Part shown: positions 1 to 8,399 of the stretch, one piece after another | How positions within the stretch are numbered: the stretch's first letter is position 1 | How the letters are laid out: each line of letters begins with the position of its first letter | Origin: Staphylococcus simulans | GTDB lineage: Bacteria; Bacillota; Bacilli; Staphylococcales; Staphylococcaceae | Length of the DNA stretch: 64,000 nucleotides | Direction: 5' to 3' | NCBI RefSeq assembly: GCF_002902285.1 | Contig: NZ_PPRU01000045.1 | Span: forward strand, 62,001-126,000 | The notes under the pieces: model-generated | What the model was told of the DNA's origin: nothing | Databases searched by the model: none | What the model saw: the letters and a program-made list of their open reading frames with translations, nothing else | Position numbers and translations under genes: made by a program

Positions 1-2
1 TG

Positions 3-470
3 AACTTAAATGATGATAGTATGAACAGTGAATTCGATCGTCAATTAAACGAATTGCTTGAACAGACTTTCGAAGAAGAACATGAAGAAGCTGAACAAAA
101 ACAGCAATCACGTTCAAATCGCTCTCAAGCAAGAGAGCGTTTCCAACAACCACGTCGTACAAATGGTCGTTTAGTTATTGTTAAATTTGAAGATTTAGAA
201 TCTGTCATTGATTATGCACATCACCATAATCAACCAACTGATGACTTTGAAGATTTATTATATATGTTGAATAACGAATATTATTATGCAATTCATTTTG
301 ATGACAGCGTAGTAGAAGAAACAATCAATGACTTCTACAGTCAATTGTTAGAATTTGCAACGCCAAGTGATCATTCTGAAGTTTATTTAAATGACTACGG
401 TAAAATCATTATGAGCCATAATGTAACTGCACAAGTACGTCGTTTCTTTAACGATACAACAGAAGCATAA
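3..470 (+). CDS. mecA: Adapter protein MecA, C-terminal part (5' end outside window)
   Basis: The reading frame is open from the left edge, so only about the last 155 residues are present; staphylococcal MecA is about 240 residues. MecA is an adaptor that brings substrates such as ComK to the ClpC/ClpP protease in the cytoplasm. The visible part has an acidic, Gln/Arg-rich linker followed by the compact C-terminal domain that contacts ClpC, ending in the typical NDYGKIIMSHNV stretch. A strong intrinsic terminator follows 20 bp later. This is the competence-regulator family and not the methicillin-resistance gene of the same name. A comK gene lies about 49 kb downstream. Family assignment is confident from sequence recall. 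Confidence 0.95.
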   Translation, partial: NLNDDSMNSEFDRQLNELLEQTFEEEHEEAEQKQQSRSNRSQARERFQQPRRTNGRLVIVKFEDLESVIDYAHHHNQPTDDFEDLLYMLNNEYYYAIHFDDSVVEETINDFYSQLLEFATPSDHSEVYLNDYGKIIMSHNVTAQVRRFFNDTTEA

Positions 471-490
471 TATAAATTTAATTGATTAAG

Positions 491-516
491 CCTGTCCTTG
501 TTGGACAGGTTTTTTC
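491..516 (+). terminator. Intrinsic terminator of mecA
   Basis: A perfect 7-bp stem CCTGTCC/GGACAGG with a 5-nt loop is followed by a run of T residues, 21 bp after the mecA stop codon. Confidence 0.9.
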
Positions 517-676
517 TATTTCCTGGGAAATTGAATGACAACGTTGAGACGTAGAAGTTTTGTTTTGAATTTGTATTGTTTCTTCTATACAAGTTAATAG
601 AGGTAATGACGTGCAAAATAAACGAAATAATGAGAAAATCTAAGTATTGACATTAGCATAAGAGGAGGCTTTTTTT

Positions 677-2485
677 ATGAGTCAACAATTAACAAGAGAG
701 CAACAAGAACAAAAATATCCCGAGTATACTTGGGATCTGACAACAATCTTTGAAAGCGATGAAGCATTTGAAGCTGCATTTAAAGAAGTAGAAGGCTATT
801 TAGGTGCGGAAGAAAAATTCAAAGGGCACCTAGGAGACAGTGCTGAAACACTTTATGAAGCGTTAGCTTTAGAAGATAAAATTGAAACTGAACTTGAAAA
901 GGTCTATGTCTATGCACATTTAAAACAAGACCAAGATACAGGCAACGATAAATATACTGGCTATGAAGCTCGTGCGCATCAACTTGCGATTAAATTAAGC
1001 TCAAGCTGGAGTTTCTTAGTACCTGAAATCTTACAAATTGATGAAGAGACAATTCAAAAATTCATCGATGAAAATAAAGATTTAGAACGTTATGCCTTTG
1101 ATTTAAAATTAATCAATGAAGAACGTCCGCATGTCTTAAGTGCAGATAAAGAAAAATTATTAACAGAAGCGCAAGATGCTTTATCAACACCATCTAACGT
1201 ATATGGTATGTTCAGTAACGCAGATTTAGAATTTGAAGATGCGGTAGATAAAGATGGTAATAAACACCCATTAACTCAAGGTACGTTTATTAAATATTTA
1301 GAATCTGATGATCGTGAACTTCGTCGTTCAGCATTCAGAAACTTATATAAAGCTTATGGTGCTTACAACAATACTTTAGCGGCGACATTAACAGGTGAAG
1401 TGAAAAAACATGTGTTCAATGCGCGTACACACAATTATAAAACTGCTCGTGAAAAAGCTTTAAGCAACAACCATATTCCTGAAGCAGTTTATGATAACTT
1501 AGTTAAAACAGTACACAAATATCTGCCATTATTACATCGTTACACTCAATTACGTAAAGATGTTTTAGGTTTAGAAGATATGAAAATGTATGACCTCTAC
1601 ACACCATTAGTGAAAGATATCAAATTTGAAATGCCTTATGATGAAGCTGTGGAATGGATGTTAAAAGCTTTAGAACCAATGGGTGATGAATATTTAGATG
1701 TCGTTAAAGAAGGTTTAAATAATCGTTGGGTCGATGTGTATGAAAACAAAGGTAAACGCTCAGGCGGTTATTCTTCAGGTGCACATTTAACAAACCCATT
1801 CATCTTATTAAACTGGTCAGATACAGTCTCAGACTTATTTACATTGATTCATGAGTTTGGTCACTCAACGCATAGCTACTTCAGCAGAAAATTCCAACCA
1901 TCTAATCATAGTGATTACTCAATCTTCGTCGCAGAAGTTGCTTCTACAACAAACGAAGCATTGTTGAGTGATTATATGGAGAAAATTTTAGATGATGAGC
2001 GCAGATTGCTCTTATTAAACCAAGAATTAGAACGTTTCCGTGCGACATTATTCCGTCAAACAATGTTCGCAGAGTTCGAGCATAAAATTCACCAAATTGA
2101 AGAAGCAGGGGAACCACTAACTGCAAATCGCATGAATGAAGAATATGCGAAATTAAATCGTGAATACTTCGGTGATATTGTAGAAACTGATGAAGATATC
2201 AGTAAAGAATGGTCACGTATTCCGCACTTCTATATGAATTATTATGTTTATCAATATGCAACAGGTTACAGTGCAGCACAAAGTTTAAGTTATCAAATCT
2301 TAAATGAAGGTAAACCTGCAGTAGATCGTTATATCAATGAATTCTTGAAAAAAGGAAGCTCTAATTATCCGATTGAAATCTTAAAAAATGCAGGTGTAGA
2401 TATGACAACACCAGAACCAATCGAACAAGCATGTAAAATGTTTGAACAAAAATTAGATGAATTTGAAAAACTAATTAAAGCGTAA
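677..2485 (+). CDS. pepF: Oligoendopeptidase F (M3 family zinc peptidase)
   Basis: The 602-residue product is full length for PepF, a cytoplasmic zinc metallopeptidase that trims short oligopeptides. The zinc-binding motif HEFGH is present near residue 393, inside LIHEFGHSTH, and the distal E of the M3 signature follows in the VAEVASTTNEA segment. The ATG is preceded by AGAGGAGG at good spacing. In S. aureus, as I recall, coiA separates mecA and pepF; here the gap is only about 200 bp and has no competence-gene remnant I can recognise. The sRNA RsaE lies immediately downstream, as in S. aureus. Confidence 0.96.
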   Translation: MSQQLTREQQEQKYPEYTWDLTTIFESDEAFEAAFKEVEGYLGAEEKFKGHLGDSAETLYEALALEDKIETELEKVYVYAHLKQDQDTGNDKYTGYEARAHQLAIKLSSSWSFLVPEILQIDEETIQKFIDENKDLERYAFDLKLINEERPHVLSADKEKLLTEAQDALSTPSNVYGMFSNADLEFEDAVDKDGNKHPLTQGTFIKYLESDDRELRRSAFRNLYKAYGAYNNTLAATLTGEVKKHVFNARTHNYKTAREKALSNNHIPEAVYDNLVKTVHKYLPLLHRYTQLRKDVLGLEDMKMYDLYTPLVKDIKFEMPYDEAVEWMLKALEPMGDEYLDVVKEGLNNRWVDVYENKGKRSGGYSSGAHLTNPFILLNWSDTVSDLFTLIHEFGHSTHSYFSRKFQPSNHSDYSIFVAEVASTTNEALLSDYMEKILDDERRLLLLNQELERFRATLFRQTMFAEFEHKIHQIEEAGEPLTANRMNEEYAKLNREYFGDIVETDEDISKEWSRIPHFYMNYYVYQYATGYSAAQSLSYQILNEGKPAVDRYINEFLKKGSSNYPIEILKNAGVDMTTPEPIEQACKMFEQKLDEFEKLIKA

Positions 2486-2549
2486 AGTTTGTGAAATCGT
2501 TTATAATATGACAAGTTTGTGACAAAAACGTTTTCATGGGTTAAGCGCC

Positions 2550-2578
2550 TTGAAATAGGGTTTGGCACGTGGTATATT
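2550..2578 (+). promoter_or_regulatory. SigA-type promoter of the RsaE sRNA
   Basis: The -35 box TTGAAA (2550-2555) and -10 box TATATT (2573-2578) are separated by exactly 17 bp, and the -10 has a TG extension (TGG before TATATT). There is no open reading frame downstream before the terminator. Two direct repeats of AGTTTGTGA lie further upstream and may be regulator sites. Confidence 0.85.
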
Positions 2579-2584
2579 ATGACC

Positions 2585-2686
2585 ATGAAATTAATCACAT
2601 AACAAACATACCCCTTTGTTTGAAGTGAAAAATTTCTCCCATCCCCTTTGTTTAGCGCCGTGTATTCAGACACGGCGTTTTTTTTA
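2585..2686 (+). ncRNA. rsaE: Small regulatory RNA RsaE / RoxS
   Basis: This roughly 100-nt non-coding transcript starts just after the promoter at 2550-2578 and ends in a strong terminator. It contains two copies of the C-rich CCCCTTTGTTT motif (about 2610 and 2644) and a CTCCCATCCCC segment, the single-stranded UCCC seed regions known for RsaE, which base-pair with ribosome-binding sites of TCA-cycle, folate and other metabolic mRNAs. Its position directly downstream of pepF is the conserved RsaE locus. RsaE/RoxS is known to be induced by nitric oxide and low respiration through SrrAB (ResDE in Bacillus). I recognise the sequence as nearly identical to the S. aureus RNA; the exact 5' end is inferred. 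Confidence 0.92.
2656..2686 (+). terminator. Intrinsic terminator of RsaE
   Basis: An 8-bp perfect stem CGCCGTGT/ACACGGCG with a 6-nt loop is followed by eight or more T residues. Confidence 0.93.
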
Positions 2687-2737
2687 TGCTTAAATTTAAT
2701 AAAGTGAATTTTAAAGTTTTATAGATACATATAGAAA

Positions 2738-2783
2738 AGCGCCGGCAGCCATGGTAGGGGTTACCATGAAACTGCCGGCGCCT
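2738..2783 (-). terminator. Long GC-rich hairpin, probable terminator of the staphopain-staphostatin operon
   Basis: The outer arms GCGCCGGCAG and CTGCCGGCGC pair perfectly, and the inner arms CATGGTA and TACCATG extend the hairpin. On the minus strand it is followed by TTTTC. It lies about 45 bp past the staphostatin stop. Its GC content is far above that of the surroundings. Confidence 0.75.
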
Positions 2784-2828
2784 TGTTTATTGCGCGATAG
2801 GTGTAGAGAGATGTATTTTAGATAAGGA

Positions 2829-3158
2829 TTAACCTTTTTCTAAAATGTAAGGCTGAGAACTGCCCATACGATCAGCATTGATCACTTGATAGCTGACGTG
2901 TTGTAAATCTTTTTTCTTTAAACAAATGACAAAATCTGAGTCAGATGTCGGCGTTAAGGCGATTTCGTCATCTGTTGTACTGATAGATTTAATTTCATAA
3001 ACATCTTCTAAAGTGCTTGGGATTGAATAAAGTATACGTATATCTAAAGAGAGGGTATCGTCTTGACTTAGCCACTCTCCTTGGAAATGATTTAACAGCG
3101 TTTCTTCTGAATCAGATAACGAGTTGAGATATTTCACATTAATACTAGTTGTTTCCAT
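2829..3158 (-). CDS. scpB: Staphostatin, cytoplasmic inhibitor of staphopain
   Basis: The 109-residue product has the length of staphostatins (about 105-110), small beta-barrel inhibitors that keep prematurely folded staphopain inactive inside the cell. No signal peptide is present, as expected. The binding-loop sequence MGSSQP puts a glycine at residue 99, matching the essential P1 glycine (Gly98) of staphostatin B. The ribosome-binding site AAAGGACGG overlaps the stop codon of the upstream protease gene, so translation is probably coupled. The protease-then-inhibitor order without a V8 gene resembles scpAB, but the exact paralogue name is uncertain. Confidence 0.88.
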   Translation of the reverse strand: METTSINVKYLNSLSDSEETLLNHFQGEWLSQDDTLSLDIRILYSIPSTLEDVYEIKSISTTDDEIALTPTSDSDFVICLKKKDLQHVSYQVINADRMGSSQPYILEKG

Positions 3159-3175
3159 ATTAGCTATCCGTCCTT

Positions 3176-4342
3176 TTAGAAACCAACAACAGAACCGTAC
3201 CAGTGGTAATGGTCACCATTAGACACAGGAATCACGTTACTGTCTGCTGGTTGTAATGAATAATCACGATCCCAAGGATTCCAGAATACAATGACTTGTT
3301 GGTTATCTGCAGTAACTGCGTTACCTACAACTGCCATTGCATGTCCAGCATGCATACCTTGAGTCGCTTCAATTTGTTTTCCTAGTATTGCTATACCCTT
3401 ATTGTCCTTAGTATATTGGTCTACCATATTAAAACTTGGCATTCCATTATAATAAGATGTATTTTTACCTTGAGCACGGCCGTATTGAATCATTTCATCT
3501 GCAGTCAAACCAGTGAATTGGAATGCTTGACCAGATAGTCCAGGGTGGATTTGATGCATAACGTCTTGTGCTCTATATTGGCTTGTGTTTTTAGTAGCGT
3601 TTAATAATGCAGCCATTGTATAACCTGCACACCAACCATTGTTGCCTTGTTGTTCACGAATTTGGAAGTTAGGTAGTAAGTTGACATATTTAGTCGCAAC
3701 ACTGCTGTGTGTAGCTTCTGTTTGTGTCGCATTAACAGTTTGTTTTAATTCTAAATTCGGAACTGCAGGTGTTGACGGTTTTGTTTTATCATCTGGTAAT
3801 TTTGTTTGCATGACTAGATCTAAACGTTTGTCATGTTCAATGTAGTAACCGTCTTTATTTGTGAATATTGTAATAGGGGTATTGTTTTGGCGATATTGAT
3901 TTAATTCGTCAGAGATGAATTTTGAAATACGCACACTATAGTTGGCATTATTTTTATTTGCGTGTACGTCATTTTCACTCTTAGGCGTTACAGTGAGGAT
4001 ATACTTAATTGTGTCGCCTTGCATAACAGGGTAGTAGAAGTTGCCATCCTCTTGGCCATTGAATTTGTAGATTTTAAAGGAGTGACCGAGTTTGAATTCT
4101 CCGTTATTACCGGAACGATCAATTTGAGAAAGGGCTTGTGCATAACTTGAGAAGTGTTGTTTCGCTTCTTGTTTTGCTTGACCCGGAACATCGGTGTTAT
4201 CAACTTTAATTTTAAGTGAATCGGATGAAGCATTTGCGGTAGTTGTTTGTTGTGTGACGTATGACAATGCACCGCTGATGACCATGATGGCTGCAAGCAG
4301 CAACATGGAAGCAGTTTTGAAAAATGTTTTTGCTATATTCAA
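3176..4342 (-). CDS. scpA: Staphopain cysteine protease precursor (C47 family)
   Basis: The 388-residue secreted papain-like protease has a signal peptide of about 38 residues ending in ANA, a propeptide, and a mature domain from about residue 215. The catalytic triad is visible: Cys238 in NNGWCAGYT, His334 in HAGHAMAVVGN and Asn355 in FWNPWD. Lengths match staphopain A/EcpA. The start is TTG with a strong GGAGG at 8 bp. It forms an operon with the staphostatin gene 17 bp downstream. In S. aureus, by recall, staphopain genes lie elsewhere (sspABC between menB and an aminotransferase, and scpAB), so its place between rsaE and spxH is unusual. It could equally be called EcpA-like. Confidence 0.93.
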   Translation of the reverse strand: MNIAKTFFKTASMLLLAAIMVISGALSYVTQQTTTANASSDSLKIKVDNTDVPGQAKQEAKQHFSSYAQALSQIDRSGNNGEFKLGHSFKIYKFNGQEDGNFYYPVMQGDTIKYILTVTPKSENDVHANKNNANYSVRISKFISDELNQYRQNNTPITIFTNKDGYYIEHDKRLDLVMQTKLPDDKTKPSTPAVPNLELKQTVNATQTEATHSSVATKYVNLLPNFQIREQQGNNGWCAGYTMAALLNATKNTSQYRAQDVMHQIHPGLSGQAFQFTGLTADEMIQYGRAQGKNTSYYNGMPSFNMVDQYTKDNKGIAILGKQIEATQGMHAGHAMAVVGNAVTADNQQVIVFWNPWDRDYSLQPADSNVIPVSNGDHYHWYGSVVGF

Positions 4343-4542
4343 TTGCTATTCCTCCATTCAATAAAATTGATTTGTGAAATATCTCATTTTTAATATAACA
4401 TAAAAGAATTTAAAAAATAGGGTAGTTTTTAAGTATTTGATATTACTATCGGTTTCTAGTTTGTGATAAGAATAATTGATAATTTTATTAAATGAAAACA
4501 ATTGAATATGATTGGGTTGTGCGGGTTTAAATAAAATAAAAA

Positions 4543-4567
4543 AACACTTGTCGCAATGACAAGTGTT
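4543..4567 (-). terminator. Intrinsic terminator of spxH
   Basis: A perfect 10-bp stem AACACTTGTC/GACAAGTGTT with a 5-nt loop is followed on the minus strand by a run of seven T. It is 12 bp after the spxH stop codon. Confidence 0.9.
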
Positions 4568-4579
4568 CCACTCGAGCTA

Positions 4580-5374
4580 TTATTTAGCTTTCCAGAATTC
4601 TCCTTCTGGACTGCTTAATTTTTCAATTTTTTGTTGTAAAGCTAGTTTTTTCAATTCTTTTTGTAGCAATTTTTTCGGCCATTCATAGATTGTTAGTAAC
4701 TCTTCTAGTGTAACGAATTGCTGTTCTTGAATATACGTTTCAAGTTTAGGCAGTAATTCCTTTTCTATAGGTGTGCCCATTAATTCATTAATGATATAAG
4801 TATAAATGTGGTAAGGATATAAGCCTTCGACTTTTAAACCTTCTTCGGTTACATCTTCATTGAAAAAGACAAGAGAAGGTGCATGATCGACTTCCATTTC
4901 TCTCGCAATATGCAAGTCGACTTTCAGACTTTCAGTGAGCTTTCCACTCTTTAAATCTTCTTTGAATACGTCATAATCCAAACCTGCATTCTTCGCAGAC
5001 GCTTCAATCATATTTTCAGTGATAATATCACGTTTCGGTATAATTTCATTTTGCATTAAATGAATAAAACGTTCTGCACGTGCACGCCCTTGAAGTTCAG
5101 CAGCTTTATATGCCAATGCGATATTATCGTTTTCAGAACTACTTTGAGCTTGGCACTTCGTCAGTATGCGTAAGGATGGGTTTAATATATGACGAATACG
5201 GATATATTGTTTATATTCAACTCTTAATTTAGATAGTATTGCGGATAGTTTAAAACAATCTTCATCAAACGGATCGAAGAAAGAATAAATTTCTATCTTG
5301 CTCACAGGTGAAAGGTTCATTTCATCTTGTCTATGATTACATATTAACTTTAACTCTTCAGACATCTCATTCAC
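4580..5374 (-). CDS. spxH: ClpXP adaptor SpxH (YjbH), DsbA-like
   Basis: This 264-residue cytoplasmic adaptor delivers the redox regulator Spx to ClpXP; its loss raises Spx and changes disulfide-stress and antibiotic responses in staphylococci. The N-terminal FFDPFDEDCFKLSAILSKLR segment is the thioredoxin/DsbA-like fold entry with a single Cys, and the rest matches the S. aureus protein closely (IRIRHILNPSL, KRDIITE, GLYPYHIYTYIINELMG). It is the second gene of a two-gene unit with the truncated haemoglobin, starting 6 bp after that stop. S. aureus has the same pair at this locus. Confidence 0.95.
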   Translation of the reverse strand: MNEMSEELKLICNHRQDEMNLSPVSKIEIYSFFDPFDEDCFKLSAILSKLRVEYKQYIRIRHILNPSLRILTKCQAQSSSENDNIALAYKAAELQGRARAERFIHLMQNEIIPKRDIITENMIEASAKNAGLDYDVFKEDLKSGKLTESLKVDLHIAREMEVDHAPSLVFFNEDVTEEGLKVEGLYPYHIYTYIINELMGTPIEKELLPKLETYIQEQQFVTLEELLTIYEWPKKLLQKELKKLALQQKIEKLSSPEGEFWKAK

Positions 5375-5380
5375 CTACAA

Positions 5381-5752
5381 TTAATTTTCAGAATTAACCA
5401 TATGATTTGCGGTCAATCGCAATCTTTCATATAGGTATTCATCAACACCCGCAGGCAGCTCTGCATGTTGAATCGCTTTATTCATATTTTCTAACCAAGC
5501 ATCTCGTTCAAAGGTTGTTATGCGAAAATCCATATGTCTCATTTTTAACATCGGATGGCCATGTTCTTCAGTATAAAGTGCTGGGCCTCCTAGAAACTGC
5601 GTTAAAAATTGTTTTTGTTTTCGACTGGTTTCCGCAAAATCACCAGGGAAGAGGTGGTTGATTCTTTCATCTTGTTCAACAAGAGAATAAAAGTAATCTG
5701 TCATGTGATATAGGCGTTCTTGGCCTATTACTTCGTAAGGTGTCAAAGCCAT
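5381..5752 (-). CDS. Truncated haemoglobin (YjbI/group II type)
   Basis: The 123-residue product matches truncated 2/2 haemoglobins, small heme proteins that bind O2 or NO. The sequence shows the B-helix Tyr-Phe (TDYFYSLVEQDE), the FPGDF segment, LGGPALYTEEHGHPMLKMRH with the proximal-histidine region, and a short C-terminal helix. It is co-transcribed with spxH, which in Bacillus is the same yjbI-yjbH pairing, so a role in nitrosative or redox stress is inferred. The start ATG follows CAGGGTGAG at suitable spacing. Confidence 0.92.
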   Translation of the reverse strand: MALTPYEVIGQERLYHMTDYFYSLVEQDERINHLFPGDFAETSRKQKQFLTQFLGGPALYTEEHGHPMLKMRHMDFRITTFERDAWLENMNKAIQHAELPAGVDEYLYERLRLTANHMVNSEN

Positions 5753-5854
5753 TTTCTCACCCTGTTTCTTTAATATATATCTAATATAACATGAATTTTT
5801 ACAATTAAAAGTAATACGACTTTTGACTGAGTGCTACCGAATTGTGCTTAATGA

Positions 5855-6427
5855 TTATTTGTTTTTTACTTCAAAAAAGCGAGCGACTTTATTTTTAGGA
5901 ATATACGATTGAATATTGAAATCTTGTAAGATTTCTTGAAACTTCTTCAAACCTTCTTCGGGTTGTTCCACTTCAAATTCAAGCTCGAAATCCTCAGTAC
6001 CAAGGTATTCGCTATGATCTAGTACAAGGAGACCTTCATCAATCTCTGTCTCCATGCGGTGGGTCGTTAATGCCCCTAATACATAAAGTTGTGTAACATC
6101 TATACCTGTTTCTTGTAAGACAGAATGAATCGGATCTGGCAGTTTGTCAGGTGTAAGATGCATGTCTTGTTTTGGCACGACTTCAGTCATGTGATTATAT
6201 TCAGTTAAACCTACTTTAGCAGGTACTTTTAATGTCATTTCATACGTGTCATCAATTTCACGAATTCTGAGTGCCATCAAGTGTTCAGCTAAAGCGAAAT
6301 CCGGTGTATCAATATAATGATTTTTTTGCGTAAAAGGTTTTAATGTATTAAAATATCTATTTCTTAATGCTTCGTATTGATTATGTGTCAGTAGTTGCTT
6401 ATATTCTATTTCTTGATTAATAGTCAT
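5855..6427 (-). CDS. CYTH domain protein (triphosphate tunnel enzyme family)
   Basis: The 190-residue product begins at ATG 6427 behind AGAGGTGA; an upstream extension of the frame has no family similarity. The N-terminal EIEYK signature (ExExK type) followed by alternating charged strands (LRIREID, YEMTLKVP, ELEFEVE) is typical of CYTH proteins, which hydrolyse or bind triphosphorylated substrates such as tripolyphosphate. It is divergent from the UPF0738 gene and sits beside relQ, a constant neighbourhood in staphylococci and bacilli (yjbK-yjbM). The true substrate is not known to me. Confidence 0.9.
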   Translation of the reverse strand: MTINQEIEYKQLLTHNQYEALRNRYFNTLKPFTQKNHYIDTPDFALAEHLMALRIREIDDTYEMTLKVPAKVGLTEYNHMTEVVPKQDMHLTPDKLPDPIHSVLQETGIDVTQLYVLGALTTHRMETEIDEGLLVLDHSEYLGTEDFELEFEVEQPEEGLKKFQEILQDFNIQSYIPKNKVARFFEVKNK

Positions 6428-6581
6428 CAGTTCACCTCTGTGACTATATATTATGGACGATTTGAAAACTATTTGAAAGTATTTCAATTTATAGGCTTCG
6501 TGATACAAAGCATTTAGGTTGTGTAATGAGTGATGTACATATGTTAAAATAAGTAGGAATAACACAAGGAGGATTTAGGTT

Positions 6582-6929
6582 ATGCGTATTTATGTGAACG
6601 AAATAAAAGTGAAAGATGATGGCATTTATTGCTATACAGATAAATCGACAGAAGGGTTGACTGAAGCAGGGCAAATGCTCGTTGATAGTGACAATTACGG
6701 GTTTGCTCATATCCTTGATGATGGACAATCCTATTCCTATCTTATCTTTGTGCAAGAGACTTGGTCTATGCTTCATGAAAATAAGGGGAAAGCAATTTAT
6801 GTAAATGACGATTTAAAATTAGAACAATTTGACCAAGAGTTAGATTATATCTTAAGTAATATCAAAGGGAACTCAAACTATGGTAAGGATTTTGTGGCGG
6901 AAGTCGAAAAAACGTTTGAGTTAGAGTGA
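6582..6929 (+). CDS. UPF0738 family protein, function unknown
   Basis: The 115-residue protein closely matches the staphylococcal UPF0738 family, which always sits directly before relQ. It is cytoplasmic with no membrane segments. Conserved stretches visible are [19 protein letters not shown] and [17 protein letters not shown]. The start ATG follows CAAGGAGGA. The stop is 16 bp before relQ, so the two are likely co-transcribed with nadK, the pseudouridine synthase and mgtE. No function can be given. Confidence 0.9.
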   Translation: MRIYVNEIKVKDDGIYCYTDKSTEGLTEAGQMLVDSDNYGFAHILDDGQSYSYLIFVQETWSMLHENKGKAIYVNDDLKLEQFDQELDYILSNIKGNSNYGKDFVAEVEKTFELE

Positions 6930-6945
6930 AGCGGAGTGAATCGCA

Positions 6946-7581
6946 ATGAATCAATGGGATCGATTTTTAGCACCTTATAGACAAGCAGTTGAAGAACTTA
7001 AAGTAAAATTAAGAGGTTTGCGTAAAATTTATGATTTAGAAGCCGATGCGTCGCCAATCGAATTTGTAACCGGACGTGTGAAGCCGTTAACAAGTATTAT
7101 TGAAAAAGCGACTGAGCGCGATATATCATTTGATCATCTGCATGAAGAAATGTATGACATCGCTGGTTTACGTATTATGTGTCAGTTTGTGGATGATATA
7201 CCCGTTGTCGTTAATCTGCTTAGACAACGCAGAGACTTTAAAGTTGTTGAAGAAAGAGATTATATCAACAATACAAAAGAAAGCGGCTACCGTTCATATC
7301 ATGTGATTATTCAGTATCCGATTGAAACGTTGGATGGGCAACGTTCGATATTAGCTGAAATTCAAATCAGAACGCTAGCGATGAATTTTTGGGCGACTAT
7401 TGAGCATACTTTACGTTATAAATACGATGGAGACTATCCTCCTGAAATTCAAAAACGCTTAGAAAATGCGGCAGAAGCTGCCTTTTCACTAGATGAAGAG
7501 ATGTCTGAGATCAAAGACGAAATACAAGAAGCACAACGTTACTATTCTAAAAAACGTGCGAAAAAACATAATCAAGAGTGA
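6946..7581 (+). CDS. relQ: Small alarmone synthetase RelQ
   Basis: The 211-residue product is a single-domain (p)ppGpp synthetase lacking the hydrolase and TGS/ACT domains of Rel. The synthetase motifs are visible: [40 protein letters not shown] and [17 protein letters not shown]. RelQ makes pppGpp/ppGpp/pGpp from ATP and GTP/GDP/GMP, mainly during cell-wall stress, and forms a tetramer. It precedes nadK with a stop overlapping the next Shine-Dalgarno, so translational coupling is likely. Confidence 0.95.
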   Translation: MNQWDRFLAPYRQAVEELKVKLRGLRKIYDLEADASPIEFVTGRVKPLTSIIEKATERDISFDHLHEEMYDIAGLRIMCQFVDDIPVVVNLLRQRRDFKVVEERDYINNTKESGYRSYHVIIQYPIETLDGQRSILAEIQIRTLAMNFWATIEHTLRYKYDGDYPPEIQKRLENAAEAAFSLDEEMSEIKDEIQEAQRYYSKKRAKKHNQE

Positions 7582-7589
7582 GGTGCTTT

Positions 7590-8399
7590 ATGCGTTATTA
7601 TATCGTGTCTAAAGGGGACCACAAATCAAACAGCATCAAAGAAAATATGGAAGCACAAATGGAAGCGAACAATATGATTAAAGATGCCGACGAACCTGAA
7701 ATTGTTATTTCTGTCGGCGGGGATGGAACTTTATTAGAAGCCTTCCATCAATATTGTCATCGTGTGAATGAAACTGCATTTGTCGGTGTACATACAGGGC
7801 ATTTAGGATTTTATGCAGATTGGCTGCCGCATGAAGTAGATAAGTTAATAGAAGAAATTGCAGATGGAGATTACGAAGTCATTCAGTATCCTTTAATCGA
7901 TATTATTGTGAACTACAACGATGACAAAGAACCTTCACATCATATCGCACTGAATGAAGCAACGATGAAAACTGAAGATAATACAACACTTGTAGCAGAT
8001 GTTAATTTACGTGGACAACACTTTGAAAGATTTAGAGGAGACGGTTTATGTATTTCCACTCCTTCAGGATCAACTGCCTACAACAAAGCACTTGGCGGTG
8101 CTTTGATTCATCCTTCGTTGCGCGCAATTCAATTGACTGAAATTGCATCCATCAATAACCGTGTGTTCCGTACAGTCGGTTCACCGATTGTTATGCCAGA
8201 ACATCATTATTGTCTGATTACACCAGTCGATCAACGCGTGATTATGACATCTATCGACCACGTTACAATGAAACATCACAATGTAGAAAGTATTGAATAT
8301 CGTGTAGCTAAACAGCGTGTACGATTTGCACGTTTCAGACCATTTCCATTCTGGAAACGCGTCCACGATTCATTTATTTCTGACGGCAGAGACGAATGA
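7590..8399 (+). CDS. nadK: NAD kinase
   Basis: The 269-residue product phosphorylates NAD to NADP in the cytoplasm. Visible motifs are the GGDGT diacylglycerol-kinase-like signature ([14 protein letters not shown]), ALNEATMK, and the NAD-binding [21 protein letters not shown] chose ATG 7590 (MRYYIV) because it matches the family N-terminus and follows GTGAGGTG; a GTG at 7578 is also in frame but lies inside the Shine-Dalgarno. The stop overlaps the next start (ATGA). Confidence 0.95.
   Translation: MRYYIVSKGDHKSNSIKENMEAQMEANNMIKDADEPEIVISVGGDGTLLEAFHQYCHRVNETAFVGVHTGHLGFYADWLPHEVDKLIEEIADGDYEVIQYPLIDIIVNYNDDKEPSHHIALNEATMKTEDNTTLVADVNLRGQHFERFRGDGLCISTPSGSTAYNKALGGALIHPSLRAIQLTEIASINNRVFRTVGSPIVMPEHHYCLITPVDQRVIMTSIDHVTMKHHNVESIEYRVAKQRVRFARFRPFPFWKRVHDSFISDGRDE

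Noticed and set aside
2522-2538. AAAAACGTTTTCAT resembles a cre site near rsaE
   Set aside because: The T and G at the left of the cre core are both replaced, with further edge mismatches; it fits better as part of the TTTGTGA repeat.
4455-4480. GATAAG/AATAAT/TGATAAT run resembling a Fur box upstream of staphopain
   Set aside because: It is not palindromic and lacks the AATCATTATC half present in the two clear Fur boxes; the region is simply AT-rich.
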